A stretch of DNA of 64,000 bases. It comes from Sphingobacteriales bacterium 46-32 (GTDB taxonomy: Bacteria; Bacteroidota; Bacteroidia; Chitinophagales; Chitinophagaceae). A program made the translations under genes and the position numbers. Every line of letters begins with the position of its first letter. Within the stretch, counting starts at the first letter, position 1. The notes under the pieces are model-generated. The model searched no databases and was not told where the DNA came from. It worked only from the letters and a program-made list of their open reading frames with translations. The stretch lies in NCBI GenBank assembly GCA_001898485.1, contig MKTY01000027.1:62001-126000 (forward strand), written 5' to 3'. Positions 41,849-51,011 of this stretch are shown piece after piece.

Positions 41849-42742
41849 TTAGAGATGGGTGTTTCCTTTGGCGGACACTTTATGTTTATGACGACGTATT
41901 GCCATATATATGAGCGCTGCTATCAGCCACAATGGCCAGATGGAGATGAGCGCCAGCAAGAGATCGCGCATAAAACTCCACCCTGTACGAATAGCTTGCA
42001 GCAATGCATTTTCGCTTTCGGGTTCAGCAGCAGCCGGAGCATCGCCCAGCTTTTGGATCAGGCTTAGTTCGATGGTGCTGTAGGCTGCGGCATGTTGTAA
42101 AAACTGTATGCGCCCTGCTCCGCGTTCAATCTGCTCCTGTACCTGGTTTATTTCGGTTTCCATTTTAAGGATATCATCCAGTTTATTTGACTGGCCAAGC
42201 AATTGTTTATAGCGCTCCCGCATCTGTTCTTTTGTCTGCAGACGGGCCCTTGTATCTACCAGCTCTTCCGATACATCCTGTGAAGTAATATGTCGCTCCA
42301 GTGTTTTTTCCGTGTGTATACTTACTGCTTCAAGTGCCGCGTCAAACTGATCGACGGGTATACGGATGCTAAGCTGCAACTGTCGCTCAAAATCGTTTTC
42401 AGTCAGTTCTTCACTTGCAATATAGCCTCCCATGCCACGTATCCTGTCGCGCATAACACTGTAGTATTGCTTCAGTTCTTTTATTTCCAGTTTTAGGCGG
42501 GCTGTGCGGATAATATGACGGTCCCAATCCGGATTGGAAGTAGTCGCAGTAGCTGTGGTAGCGGTACGTATTTTTTGTTTTTCAGCCTGTTGATCTGGCC
42601 CGGGCTGATCGGCTGGTGGCATTTCGGGTATAGGTGTATTAGCCTGATCGGTGGCTACAGTCACATCTCTTTTTTCCTGCATGTTGTTGCAGGCAACAAG
42701 AATCAGCCCGGCCAGCAGGGCAGGCAGCAATATTTTTTTCAT
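41849..42742 (-). CDS. DUF4349 lipoprotein with C-terminal membrane helix
   Basis: 297 residues. SPII signal (LILVAC, Cys18), a Pro/Gln/Thr-rich linker, the DUF4349 domain (RTARLKLEIKELKQYYSVM, GGYIASEEL, LSIRIPVDQFDAAL), a long coiled coil (about 160-220), and a C-terminal TM helix (LLALISIWPLWLIAALIYMA) with a basic tail. Envelope protein of unknown role. Confidence 0.9.
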   Translation of the reverse strand: MKKILLPALLAGLILVACNNMQEKRDVTVATDQANTPIPEMPPADQPGPDQQAEKQKIRTATTATATTSNPDWDRHIIRTARLKLEIKELKQYYSVMRDRIRGMGGYIASEELTENDFERQLQLSIRIPVDQFDAALEAVSIHTEKTLERHITSQDVSEELVDTRARLQTKEQMRERYKQLLGQSNKLDDILKMETEINQVQEQIERGAGRIQFLQHAAAYSTIELSLIQKLGDAPAAAEPESENALLQAIRTGWSFMRDLLLALISIWPLWLIAALIYMAIRRHKHKVSAKGNTHL

Positions 42743-42930
42743 GTAAATGAAGCGGTTTAAGTTGGAGGTTATGAGTGTAAAAGGTATAAATAGTTTAAAA
42801 GGGCAAGAATTAAGCTTACCTAAAACGTATTACTTAATACTTATCGCTCTTTAAAAGACAGACGCCGGCGTGATTCTGTTATTTATTCCAGATAGCATTA
42901 AAAGGTAACCCGGTTGCGGTGTTAAAAACA

Positions 42931-42962
42931 GAAGGGATGTAGTTTACGTGCTACATCCCTTC
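42931..42962 (-). terminator. intrinsic terminator of the EVE-domain gene
   Basis: Perfect 12-bp stem GAAGGGATGTAG / CTACATCCCTTC with 8-nt loop, followed on the reverse strand by TGTTTTTAA. Confidence 0.85.
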
Positions 42963-42989
42963 GGCTGATAGTATTGAAAGACATGAATT

Positions 42990-43400
42990 TTACTTTTCTC
43001 CCGCCATCCCCATTACAATTTCCCATTCTTCATCTGTAACCGGTTGTACGGAAAGGCGGCCCAGGCGTACGAGCGCCATATTGGCCAGTTTTTTTTCAGC
43101 TTTGATCTGCGCCAGTGTTACCGGTTTTTTGAGCGTTTTGTGAGGTGCAAAATCAACGGCTACCCAGGTGTCTTCGGCCGATGTGGGATCCTGGTAGGCT
43201 TCCTTTACAACTTTGGCAATACCAACAATCTCGGTACCCTCATTGCTGTGATAGAAAAAAGCGAGATCCCCTTTTTTCATTGCTTTAAGGTTATTACGCG
43301 CGGCATAGTTACGTACGCCATCCCAGAAAGTTTGTTTATCCTTTTTCAGATTTTCCCACGAATACTTAAACGGTTCTGATTTGATAAGCCAGTAAGCCAT
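42990..43400 (-). CDS. EVE domain protein
   Basis: 136 residues from the ATG at 43400 (MAYWLIKSEP), the conserved start of the family; the 25 residues upstream are unlikely. Motifs: YWLIKSEP, WDGVRNYAARNNLKAM, GDLAFFYHSN, VAVDFAPHKTLKKP and VRLGRLSVQPV. EVE domains are PUA-like and bind modified bases in DNA or RNA. Cytosolic stand-alone form. Confidence 0.94.
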   Translation of the reverse strand: MAYWLIKSEPFKYSWENLKKDKQTFWDGVRNYAARNNLKAMKKGDLAFFYHSNEGTEIVGIAKVVKEAYQDPTSAEDTWVAVDFAPHKTLKKPVTLAQIKAEKKLANMALVRLGRLSVQPVTDEEWEIVMGMAGEK

Positions 43401-43566
43401 AGCAGCGTCATTATTTGATTCAAAAGTAAACAAGAAGCAGCAAAAAAAATATGCCGCCGGGCAATCTGCGCGCAAATTATCTGCCGTATATGGATATGTT
43501 GATGCATGCAGTTGACACCGGCCCTTCTATATACATTTAATAACAGTTGTAAAACAGCAAAACAAA

Positions 43567-44133
43567 ATGAAAAAGTTCAGATCAATGCTGGCACTGCTTG
43601 CAGTAGTAGCTGGCTTTACTACAGCCTCTGCTCAATCCATGAATAATGAAAAAACCGTGGAGGTGGGTGGTGCGCCGATGTATCCTTCCAAAAATATCGT
43701 TCAGAATGCAGTGAATTCAAAAGATCATACAACGCTGGTAGCTGCCGTAAAAGCTGCCGGACTGGTGGAGACACTGCAGGGACCGGGGCCCTTTACCGTA
43801 TTTGCCCCTACCAATGCAGCATTTGAAAAATTACCTGCCGGTACAGTAGAGTCCCTGGTAAAACCCGAAAACAAGGCAATGCTAACAGGCATTCTCACCT
43901 ATCATGTAGTACCCGGCAAAATTGACTCAAAAGAACTGGCGGCCTGGATTAAAAAGGGTAATGGAAAAACAGAGCTGACTACAGTAGCCGGCGGCAAATT
44001 ATGGGCAATGATGGAAGGAAAAAATATAGTGATCAAAGACGAAAAGGGTAACAAGTCACTGGTCACTATCAAAGACGTATATCAAAGTAATGGAGTGATC
44101 CATGTGGTGGATACGGTGCTGATGCCGCGCTGA
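43567..44133 (+). CDS. secreted fasciclin (FAS1) domain protein
   Basis: 188 residues. Sec signal (MKKFRSMLALLAVVAGF, cut near SAQ). One FAS1 domain: TLVAAVKAAGLVETLQGPGP, the H1 box FTVFAPTNAAFEKLP, YHVVPGK, and the C-terminal NGVIHVVDTVLMP. An adhesion-type or carbohydrate/protein-binding domain, exported; no lipobox or T9SS tail. Confidence 0.95.
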   Translation: MKKFRSMLALLAVVAGFTTASAQSMNNEKTVEVGGAPMYPSKNIVQNAVNSKDHTTLVAAVKAAGLVETLQGPGPFTVFAPTNAAFEKLPAGTVESLVKPENKAMLTGILTYHVVPGKIDSKELAAWIKKGNGKTELTTVAGGKLWAMMEGKNIVIKDEKGNKSLVTIKDVYQSNGVIHVVDTVLMPR

Positions 44134-44159
44134 CCTATGCAGACATTTACTGTGGTTCT

Positions 44160-44195
44160 ATTCCTGCATAGAGTAATTTCTGTGCAGGAATTTTT
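44160..44195 (+). terminator. intrinsic terminator of the fasciclin gene
   Basis: Stem ATTCCTGCA / TGCAGGAAT with 14-nt loop followed by TTTTTATTT. Confidence 0.8.
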
Positions 44196-44197
44196 AT

Positions 44198-44917
44198 TTA
44201 CCAGCCATTGGCCAGCACATCGGCAATATGAAGCGGCTGCAGCGAGTATCCTTTATGCTCAATATAACCTTTCAGATGCATGAGGCAGGAGTGGTCGGTA
44301 GAAATAAGATACCGGGCGCCGGTAGCCAGTGCATTTTCAACTTTCTGCTCACCCATGCCAATAGAAATTGAATCAAACTTTACAGCAAAAGTACCCCCGA
44401 AGCCGCAGCAGGTTTCCACGTCTTCCATTTCCTGCAGTTCCAGGCCACTTACATTTGCCAGCAACTGGCGGGGTTCTTTCTTAATCTTACATTCTCTCAG
44501 CCCGGCGCAGCTGTCATGATAGGTGGCTTTACCTTCGAGGCGCGCATTAAACTGATCTACACCCAGCACATTTACCAGAAATTCAGAAAACTCATACAGG
44601 CGGTTGCCCATATCTGTTACCTCATGATGCAGCGATGAGTTTTCGAAGAGTTTGGAATAGTAGTTACGGACAAAGCCCACGCAACTGGCACTCGGGGCCA
44701 CAATAAGATCCGTGCCCCTGAAGTCCTTGAGAAATTTGCTACAGACGGTTTTCGACTCATCCCAGAAGCCAGCATTGAAGGCGGGCTGACCGCAACAGGT
44801 CTGATTGGTATTATATGAAACGGTACAGCCTGCTTTTTCCAGCACTTTAATCATATTAAAGGCTGTATCAGGAAACAGCTGATCTACAAAACAGGGTATA
44901 AAAAGCTGGACATTCAT
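44198..44917 (-). CDS. lutA: LutA/YkgE-type Fe-S oxidoreductase (CCG domain)
   Basis: 239 residues. Two cysteine-rich CCG domains: QTCCGQPAFNAG (with upstream IPCFVDQLFP) and VETCCGFGGTFAVKF (with DSCAGLREC). This is the LutA subunit of the L-lactate oxidation complex LutABC. LutB and LutC are not adjacent in the window. The next upstream gene is ribH at 24 bp, unrelated in function. Confidence 0.9.
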   Translation of the reverse strand: MNVQLFIPCFVDQLFPDTAFNMIKVLEKAGCTVSYNTNQTCCGQPAFNAGFWDESKTVCSKFLKDFRGTDLIVAPSASCVGFVRNYYSKLFENSSLHHEVTDMGNRLYEFSEFLVNVLGVDQFNARLEGKATYHDSCAGLRECKIKKEPRQLLANVSGLELQEMEDVETCCGFGGTFAVKFDSISIGMGEQKVENALATGARYLISTDHSCLMHLKGYIEHKGYSLQPLHIADVLANGW

Positions 44918-44940
44918 GATTCAAAAACTTAGGGTGATGA

Positions 44941-45441
44941 CTAACGGGCCAACTGCTGGTTGAGGGCAATCATTTTAAGAGCTGTGACACCTGCCTCTTC
45001 TCCTTTATGGCCATGTTTGCCGCCAATACGCTCCTGCGCCTGCTCATCTGTGTTTACAGTGAGTACCCCAAATATAGTGGGAACAGGTAAAGAATGATTC
45101 AACAATACCACGCCATCTGTCACGGCATTGCATACATACTCAAAATGGGGTGTATCGCCGCGTACCACGCAGCCTAGCGCTATAAAGGCGGCGGGTTTGC
45201 GGGTATCGGCGCTCAGCTCCCAGCAACGCCGGATGGCAAAGGGAATCTCCACCGCTCCGGGTACCGTCAGCTGTATGATCTGTTTGATGCCGGCACTCTG
45301 CAGTGCCCGGATGCAGCCACGTTCCAGCTCATCCACAATCGCTGCGTTCCATTCGGTTTTTACCAAAACAATGCAGGCATCCTCTGCGTGGAGAATGCCT
45401 GTATCTGTTGTAAGTAATTTACTGTTGCTGATATCAGCCAT
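44941..45441 (-). CDS. ribH: 6,7-dimethyl-8-ribityllumazine synthase
   Basis: 166 residues. Motifs: VKTEWNAAIVDEL, TVPGAVEIPFAI, ALGCVVRGDTPHFEYV with the catalytic His99, and VPTIFGVLTVNT. Penultimate step of riboflavin synthesis: condenses the pyrimidine with dihydroxybutanone phosphate. It lies 2 bp after the TPR-anchor gene, so likely cotranscribed. Confidence 0.97.
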   Translation of the reverse strand: MADISNSKLLTTDTGILHAEDACIVLVKTEWNAAIVDELERGCIRALQSAGIKQIIQLTVPGAVEIPFAIRRCWELSADTRKPAAFIALGCVVRGDTPHFEYVCNAVTDGVVLLNHSLPVPTIFGVLTVNTDEQAQERIGGKHGHKGEEAGVTALKMIALNQQLAR

Positions 45442-45443
45442 AA

Positions 45444-46133
45444 TTAGTTTGCATTATATTCTCCCAGTTGGGCCAGGTACTGGTCTACCTGTGTACCCTG
45501 AGGAGTAGCCGGGAATTTTTCTTTCAGCTCTTTAAACAGGGCAATGGCCTGTTTGGGGTCTTTCAGCACACGGTCGGCAAGGTAAGCAGCCAGAAACAAC
45601 GCTTCAGCAGCAGCAGTTTTATCTGCTTCGAAGTGATGGGCCGATTTTTTATAATAATCCAGTGCTTCTTTGGCATTTCCCTGATCAGCATAGGCATCGC
45701 CCAGCAGCTTATAAGCACGCTGTTGGATTTGTTTGGCATCCGAGCTGAATTTTTTCAGGTATTTAATAGCATTGGCATTATCATCAAGTTTGATATAGCA
45801 GGCGCCAGCATAGAAAGCGGCCAGGTTAGCGGCATCAGTACCGCTGTAGCGGCTCATAACGGCCAGGAAACCGATATTTTGTCCATCTCCATTCAATGCC
45901 AGACGGGTAGAATCAAGACGGAAATATTCTTCCGCTTTCGACATTACGTCAGCTGCTTTTTCTTCTTTAGGCTTTACAAAATATTGTTTATAGATAAAAA
46001 AGCCGGCTACCACTACGAGTAAGGCAGTGCCAATACCCAGAATGGGTTTGCTGTTGCGTGACCAAAAATCTTTAGCCTTTGCAAGCGCTACTTCGCTCTG
46101 TCCTGCTTCGGGCGTATGTTTCTTTTCTGACAT
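45444..46133 (-). CDS. single-pass membrane protein with TPR domain (YfgM-like)
   Basis: 229 residues. N-terminal cytosolic 30 residues, one TM helix (PILGIGTALLVVVAGFFIY), then extracytoplasmic TPRs (NLAAFYAGACYIKLDDNANA, AYKLLGDAYADQGNAKEALD). The layout resembles E. coli YfgM, an ancillary SecYEG protein; orthology is not shown. Confidence 0.85.
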   Translation of the reverse strand: MSEKKHTPEAGQSEVALAKAKDFWSRNSKPILGIGTALLVVVAGFFIYKQYFVKPKEEKAADVMSKAEEYFRLDSTRLALNGDGQNIGFLAVMSRYSGTDAANLAAFYAGACYIKLDDNANAIKYLKKFSSDAKQIQQRAYKLLGDAYADQGNAKEALDYYKKSAHHFEADKTAAAEALFLAAYLADRVLKDPKQAIALFKELKEKFPATPQGTQVDQYLAQLGEYNAN

Positions 46134-46189
46134 TTTGTATAATAATTAATAAAAATGGTTATTATGGTAAAAGCGGTGTGTGGTGCAGA

Positions 46190-47185
46190 TTAATCAACAA
46201 TGAAAGGATAGTTGGCATCCACATAGATGTCTTTCAGCACCTCATCATCATTGGGCCAGGGGCTTTCCTCGGCAAATGTTACTGAGTTGGCCACAATGGT
46301 TGCCACACGGGCATCGATGACGCTCAGCTCTTCTTCGGTAGCAAATTTGTTTTCGAGAATAGTAGTACGCACAACTGTAATCGGATCTTTTTGACGGTAT
46401 TCGTCTACCTCTTCTTTGGTCCGGTATTTCTGGGGATCGCTGATGGAGTGCCCTTTATAACGGTAAGTTTTGATCTCAAGCAAAGTAGGACCGCCGGCTT
46501 CACGCGCACGTTTTACCGCACGGGCCACGCCTTCGTGTACAGCCTCGGGGCTCATGCCATCAATCACATCTGCAGGCATTTCGTAGCCATCAGCCAGTTT
46601 ATAAATATCGGTTACATTGGAAGTACGCTCCACAGAAGTACCCATTGCGTAGTTGTTGTTTTCGCAAATGAATACAACCGGCAGTTTCCAGAGCATGGCC
46701 AGGTTGAATGACTCATGCAGGATACCCTGGCGGGCAGCGCCGTCGCCAAAAAAGCAAAGCACCACATTATCTGAACCGCGGTATTTTTCTGCAAAAGCAA
46801 GTCCTGTACCGGTGCCGATTTGTGCACCTACGATACCATGACCGCCATAAAAGTTCTCTTTTTTGCCAAAGAAGTGCATACTGCCGCCCTTGCCTTTGGC
46901 ACAACCTGTGGCTTTGCCGTACAGCTCAGCCATACAGCTGTCTACCGATACGCCCTTGGCAATAGCCAGGCCGTGATCGCGATAGGCAGTAATGAACATG
47001 TCTTCGGGACGGGTGGCCGTCATACATCCGGCTGCAATGGCTTCCTGCCCTATGTAGGCATGGAAAAAGCCCCGGATCTTTCCCTCCATTTTATACTTTT
47101 CTTCGGCCGTAAGTTCAAACTGGCGTATCAGCTCCATCAGCTCATACCAGTACAGATAAGTCTCTTTGGAAAATTTGGCAGCCAC
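46190..47185 (-). CDS. pdhA: pyruvate dehydrogenase E1 component, alpha subunit
   Basis: 331 residues, GTG start (MAAKF). The ThDP/Mg motif is GDGAARQGILHESFNLAMLW followed by VVFICENN. The substrate region contains GGKGGSMHF-like AKGKGGSMHFF. The regulatory loop YRYKGHSISDPQKYRTKEEV is also typical. The E1 beta and E2/E3 genes are not in the window. A TATTTTTG box at 47205-47212 gives a leader of about 19 nt. Confidence 0.95.
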   Translation of the reverse strand: MAAKFSKETYLYWYELMELIRQFELTAEEKYKMEGKIRGFFHAYIGQEAIAAGCMTATRPEDMFITAYRDHGLAIAKGVSVDSCMAELYGKATGCAKGKGGSMHFFGKKENFYGGHGIVGAQIGTGTGLAFAEKYRGSDNVVLCFFGDGAARQGILHESFNLAMLWKLPVVFICENNNYAMGTSVERTSNVTDIYKLADGYEMPADVIDGMSPEAVHEGVARAVKRAREAGGPTLLEIKTYRYKGHSISDPQKYRTKEEVDEYRQKDPITVVRTTILENKFATEEELSVIDARVATIVANSVTFAEESPWPNDDEVLKDIYVDANYPFIVD

Positions 47186-47204
47186 AGGCTAAAAATTTGA
47201 GTTG

Positions 47205-47212
47205 CAAAAATA
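47205..47212 (-). promoter_or_regulatory. -7 box of pdhA
   Basis: The reverse strand reads TATTTTTG, an exact TAnnTTTG match, 19 nt before the GTG start. Confidence 0.45.
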
Positions 47213-47296
47213 AGGGAATTCGGGATATTTTAAGAATGCGTTGCTCCCGGTCTTTTTTGAGCAAATTCGGTGAAAAAGAACAAGATGTAAATGTTC

Positions 47297-47304
47297 TATT
47301 TTTG
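47297..47304 (+). promoter_or_regulatory. -7 box of the radical SAM gene, 4 nt from the chosen ATG
   Basis: TATTTTTG, an exact TAnnTTTG match, followed by TGGC and the ATG at 47309. It lies downstream of the alternative ATG at 47291, which rules that start out if the box is used. Confidence 0.55.
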
Positions 47305-47308
47305 TGGC

Positions 47309-48400
47309 ATGGCCAATCGGATCACCCGGAGGCGCCTGCGTAAAGCCTGGCAAAGGCTGCGAAGGCTTCCCGGCGGAATAAATTTCCTGAAATATAGCTG
47401 GAACAAGGCTTACGGGCTGCTCCTGCGCAGCATTAGGAGCACCCGCGTGCCCCACCCCTCCACCATTATGCTGGAAATAACCAACCAGTGTAACCTCGCC
47501 TGTATCACCTGCCCCCGCGAATATGCCTATGGCCACCAGATGGATAAAGGCTTTATGAACCTGGAGAAAATGAAAAAGGTGATTGACGAAGCTTTTCCCT
47601 ACGTTGACTCCATTGGACTTACAGGACTGGGCGAAACCTTTATGTACAAGAAACTGCCGGTAATAGTCGACTATATCCGGGCCAAAAACCAGGGTATCAT
47701 TATCAGTGTTTCTACCAATGCCCACCTTCCCGCCAGCGTACCTATGGTAACAGAGCTGGCCGATAAGCTTGATACCATCCAGGTTTCTATTGATGGCATT
47801 GGCAAAACCTATGAGCAGGTACGCCTCAAGAGCGACTATCCTTTCTTTTACGACAATATGCGGCAGATTGTGGATGTATGCCGGGGTAAGCGGGCCAGTG
47901 TCATGTTCAACTTTGTGGCAATCCGGGAAAATTATCAGCAGATGGCCGAAGTGGTACAACTGGCCGGACAATTGGGTGTGGCTTATGTAAACATTACTCC
48001 TTTTAATGTGGCGTCTGTGACGATCTACGATAAATCCTATTATGATTTTTTTCAAACTCCGGCTTTTAAAGAAGAGTTGAAACGGGCCAAACAAACCGCC
48101 CGCAATTTTCCGGATATGGAATTGACAACCTGGGATATTGAAGCACCCCGCGGATTCCGTAAATGCGACCTGGTATGGTCACATTTTTATGTGTCATGGG
48201 ATGGGTATGCGACCCCCTGTTGTGCCAAACCCTTTCCGAAAGAACTCAACTTCGGCAGTGTGTTTGACGATGGATTGATGAAATGTCTCAATAACCGCGA
48301 TTACCGGCAGTTCCGGAAAATGTGGTATAAAAACGAACCACCTGAGTTTTGTAAAAACTGTCATGTTATTGACCTCGATCCGGTCATCGTGGAAGCCTGA
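47309..48400 (+). CDS. radical SAM protein with SPASM-like C-terminus
   Basis: 363 residues. A basic N-terminal tail is followed by the cluster motif CNLACITC (LEITNQCNLACITCPRE). GLTGLGETFMYK and VQVSID-type core strands support a radical SAM barrel. The C-terminal part has CDLVWSHFYVSWDGYATPCC and a final CKNC, enough cysteines for at least one auxiliary cluster. SPASM enzymes modify peptides, proteins or carbohydrates; no precursor peptide gene is seen nearby. Confidence 0.9.
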   Translation: MANRITRRRLRKAWQRLRRLPGGINFLKYSWNKAYGLLLRSIRSTRVPHPSTIMLEITNQCNLACITCPREYAYGHQMDKGFMNLEKMKKVIDEAFPYVDSIGLTGLGETFMYKKLPVIVDYIRAKNQGIIISVSTNAHLPASVPMVTELADKLDTIQVSIDGIGKTYEQVRLKSDYPFFYDNMRQIVDVCRGKRASVMFNFVAIRENYQQMAEVVQLAGQLGVAYVNITPFNVASVTIYDKSYYDFFQTPAFKEELKRAKQTARNFPDMELTTWDIEAPRGFRKCDLVWSHFYVSWDGYATPCCAKPFPKELNFGSVFDDGLMKCLNNRDYRQFRKMWYKNEPPEFCKNCHVIDLDPVIVEA

Positions 48401-48413
48401 CCGGTTTTCTGTG

Positions 48414-48421
48414 TAATATTG
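48414..48421 (+). promoter_or_regulatory. possible -7 box of recF, 4 nt from the ATG
   Basis: TAATATTG, 7 of 8 matches to TAnnTTTG, followed by AATC and the ATG at 48426. Confidence 0.35.
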
Positions 48422-48425
48422 AATC

Positions 48426-49508
48426 ATGTTATCGCTTACGGGTATCACCCTTTTTCAGTTTAAAAATTATACCAACCGGGTCTTTAGTCTGGACCACCGG
48501 GTGATAGGTATTTGCGGTAATAATGGTGTTGGCAAAACCAACCTCCTCGATGCTATTTATTATCTCTGTTTTACCAAAAGCTATTTTACCCGCCTTGACA
48601 GTCAGCTGGTAAAACAGGGTTTTGCCGGCTTCAGAATCGAAGGCGATTTCATGGTAAATGGAAAAAAGGAAAAAGCAGTTTGTATTTACCGCGAAAACGG
48701 GAAAAAAGAGTTTCAGATAAATGGGCAGGCCTATGATAAGTTTTCGCAGCATATAGGCCGCTACCCCTGTGTGATTATTGCTCCCGATGATGCCCAACTG
48801 ATCACCGGTGGCAGCGAAGAGCGCCGTCGTTTTCTGGATGCGCTGCTAAGCCAGCTGGATGCTACCTATCTGCAGCAACTGATCACCTACAACAAAGTAT
48901 TACAGCAACGCAATTCACTGCTCAAATCAATGGCAGAAACAGGCCGGCGGGATGCCGCATTGCTGGATGTGCTGGACGTGCAACTCATTGCTCCGGCCAA
49001 TTATGTGGCAGATAAGCGGAGAGACTTCCTGGTTAGCTTTCTGCCGGCGGTAAAACACCTGTACCAGGAGATAGCGCGGCAACCCGAAGAAGTCAGCCTG
49101 ATTTATGAAAGCGAATTATTGCAGCAATCTTTTCAGGAACTGTTAACCGCCAGCCGCCAGCGCGATATGATGGCGCAGCGTACAACAGCAGGCCCGCACC
49201 GCGACGATATTTCACTGCAGTACAACGATCAGTCATTTAAGTCAGTTGCTTCGCAGGGGCAGCGTAAAAGCCTGTTGTTTGCGCTTAAACTGGCCGAGAT
49301 GGAGGTGCTGCAGCGCGAGAAGGGATTTGCCCCGCTCCTGCTGCTCGATGATGTTTTTGAAAAACTCGATGAAGACCGCATCCGCAACCTGCTCGAGCGG
49401 GTCTGCAATCGCTACGACGGACAGGTGATCATTACCGATACCCACGAAGAACGGCTGCGTACACACTTTGAAGCACTCAAATTGCCTTACGGATTGATCA
49501 GAGTATAA
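48426..49508 (+). CDS. recF: DNA replication and repair protein RecF
   Basis: 360 residues, family-typical. Walker A GNNGVGKTNL (31-40), the signature SQGQRKSLLFALKLAE and Walker B LLLLDDVFEKLDEDR, then TDTH. An SMC-like ATPase that loads RecA at gaps with RecO and RecR. Not next to dnaA/dnaN/gyrB here, which is common in this phylum. Confidence 0.97.
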   Translation: MLSLTGITLFQFKNYTNRVFSLDHRVIGICGNNGVGKTNLLDAIYYLCFTKSYFTRLDSQLVKQGFAGFRIEGDFMVNGKKEKAVCIYRENGKKEFQINGQAYDKFSQHIGRYPCVIIAPDDAQLITGGSEERRRFLDALLSQLDATYLQQLITYNKVLQQRNSLLKSMAETGRRDAALLDVLDVQLIAPANYVADKRRDFLVSFLPAVKHLYQEIARQPEEVSLIYESELLQQSFQELLTASRQRDMMAQRTTAGPHRDDISLQYNDQSFKSVASQGQRKSLLFALKLAEMEVLQREKGFAPLLLLDDVFEKLDEDRIRNLLERVCNRYDGQVIITDTHEERLRTHFEALKLPYGLIRV

Positions 49509-49534
49509 CGCTGTTTCGCCGCATAGCCGATCAC

Positions 49535-50890
49535 TTATTGTAACAGCAGCCGGATATTCTCCTTTTGCATACCATATTTTATTTGAAACAGATACTGACC
49601 GGCAGGCAGATGCCGAAGGTCCAACGATGTACGCGATACCTGCAATTTTTGCACGCTGACAGCAATACCACTCATATTGTAAATAGTAAGCATTGCAGGG
49701 TCTGTTGTTTGTTTTTCGATGGTTACCATACCCTGTGCGGGGTTGGGAAACAGGCTAAATACGGTGTTGTCTGCCGGCACATTGACCTTTACAATACGGC
49801 TATAGCTAAATCTGCCATCCAGATCTGTCTGCCTGATCCGGTAATAGTTAATTCCGTGAGCGGGCGTACTGTGTGTATATTGGTATTGGCCGCCACTGGT
49901 CTCATTACCGCCTGCAGGCAGATGGTGAAGCGATTGCCAGCTTTGGTTATCGATGCTGTGCTCTATGGTAAACTCCCTGTTGCCGGGCTCAGTGAGTGTA
50001 GTCCAGTAAATGTTAACCTGCCTGTTGTTAACCACAGCGTTGATCTGCTGCCAGGTCACTGGCAGGGTTGAACTCTGCACCGTAAATACCGGATTGGAGC
50101 CGGAGAAAAAACTTCCTCCCACGGAGATATCGTAAGTCGTGGTTTCATTGGTCGACCAGTTGCTAAGGTCGCTTATTGCCGCTATGAGCTGGGCTTTTGT
50201 ACCCGTCTGAATACCTGTATATACATTATTATCGCCATGCATGCCGCCATTGCCGGTTAGCCATGCCAGCGAACGGGCATTTATACCGTTGGTAAGCTGT
50301 GCCGGCAGGTATGACACCTGTATATTGGTACCAACGGTTTGGGGAGATACCAGCCAACCGTTTGCGGTACCGAATGTTGTAGCAGCCCAGTTGGCCCAAC
50401 CGAAGACAAACTGTGTGGGTTGAGAATAGCTGGTACCCTGATAAATAAACCAGTTTTCGCCACCTGCGGGTGCCGGACAATTGGTTGCCAAAACTGCATT
50501 TGCGTTAAACTCCTGTTTCCAGCCACGGATGGTAAGCGTACCCGGTAAACCGGTCACAGTAGTGCCGGCATTGCTTGAGGCCATCTGAATTCTAAAAACA
50601 GTGCCTGCCAGAATATCGGAAGTGGTCAGCCATTCAATTGATCCTTCCACATTATTGGCCAGTGTATTGGATACAAAAGCCCCCGCTTCATATCCATAAT
50701 CGGAAATAAAAATGCGTGTGTTGGAAAGTATCGGCACAAGCGTCACAATAGACATTTCCTGTGGAGAAGCATCATAATTGTAACCAATGATGGCAATGTC
50801 GCCAGCGGCCAGTGTTGTTTGTGCCTGCATAGAAGCGGAGGACAGAAACAGGAACAAAAAGCAGGAAGTGGTTTTTCGGAGAATTCTCAT
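49535..50890 (-). CDS. secreted T9SS cargo protein with C-terminal sorting domain
   Basis: 451 residues from the ATG at 50890, which gives a normal signal (TTSCFLFLFLSSASMQAQ). The N-terminal about 250 residues contain Gly/Thr-rich beta segments (GDIAIIGYNYDASPQEMS, GLPGTLTIRGWKQE). A fibronectin-like stretch follows (VNIYWTTLTEPGNREFTIEH). The C-terminal 75 residues are the type A sorting signal (SLFPNPAQGMVTIEK, LDLRHLPAGQYLFQI). Exported through the outer membrane by the type IX system; function unknown. Confidence 0.9.
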   Translation of the reverse strand: MRILRKTTSCFLFLFLSSASMQAQTTLAAGDIAIIGYNYDASPQEMSIVTLVPILSNTRIFISDYGYEAGAFVSNTLANNVEGSIEWLTTSDILAGTVFRIQMASSNAGTTVTGLPGTLTIRGWKQEFNANAVLATNCPAPAGGENWFIYQGTSYSQPTQFVFGWANWAATTFGTANGWLVSPQTVGTNIQVSYLPAQLTNGINARSLAWLTGNGGMHGDNNVYTGIQTGTKAQLIAAISDLSNWSTNETTTYDISVGGSFFSGSNPVFTVQSSTLPVTWQQINAVVNNRQVNIYWTTLTEPGNREFTIEHSIDNQSWQSLHHLPAGGNETSGGQYQYTHSTPAHGINYYRIRQTDLDGRFSYSRIVKVNVPADNTVFSLFPNPAQGMVTIEKQTTDPAMLTIYNMSGIAVSVQKLQVSRTSLDLRHLPAGQYLFQIKYGMQKENIRLLLQ

Positions 50891-51011
50891 AGCGTTGTAT
50901 ATCGATTGGATCAAAGGTCTGTTGCTCCTGGATCCAAATCGTTGCACTATGATCACCGGTTATTTTTATTTAGTAAACGCCGGTATGTATTTAGGCTGGT
51001 GTTGATTGATA

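Noticed and set aside
47291-47308. Upstream ATG for the radical SAM gene
   Set aside because: It lies before the promoter box; the ATG at 47309 matches the leaderless pattern.
47189-48094. 301-residue reverse ORF opposite the radical SAM gene
   Set aside because: It is the antisense shadow of the radical SAM gene, which has clear cluster motifs.
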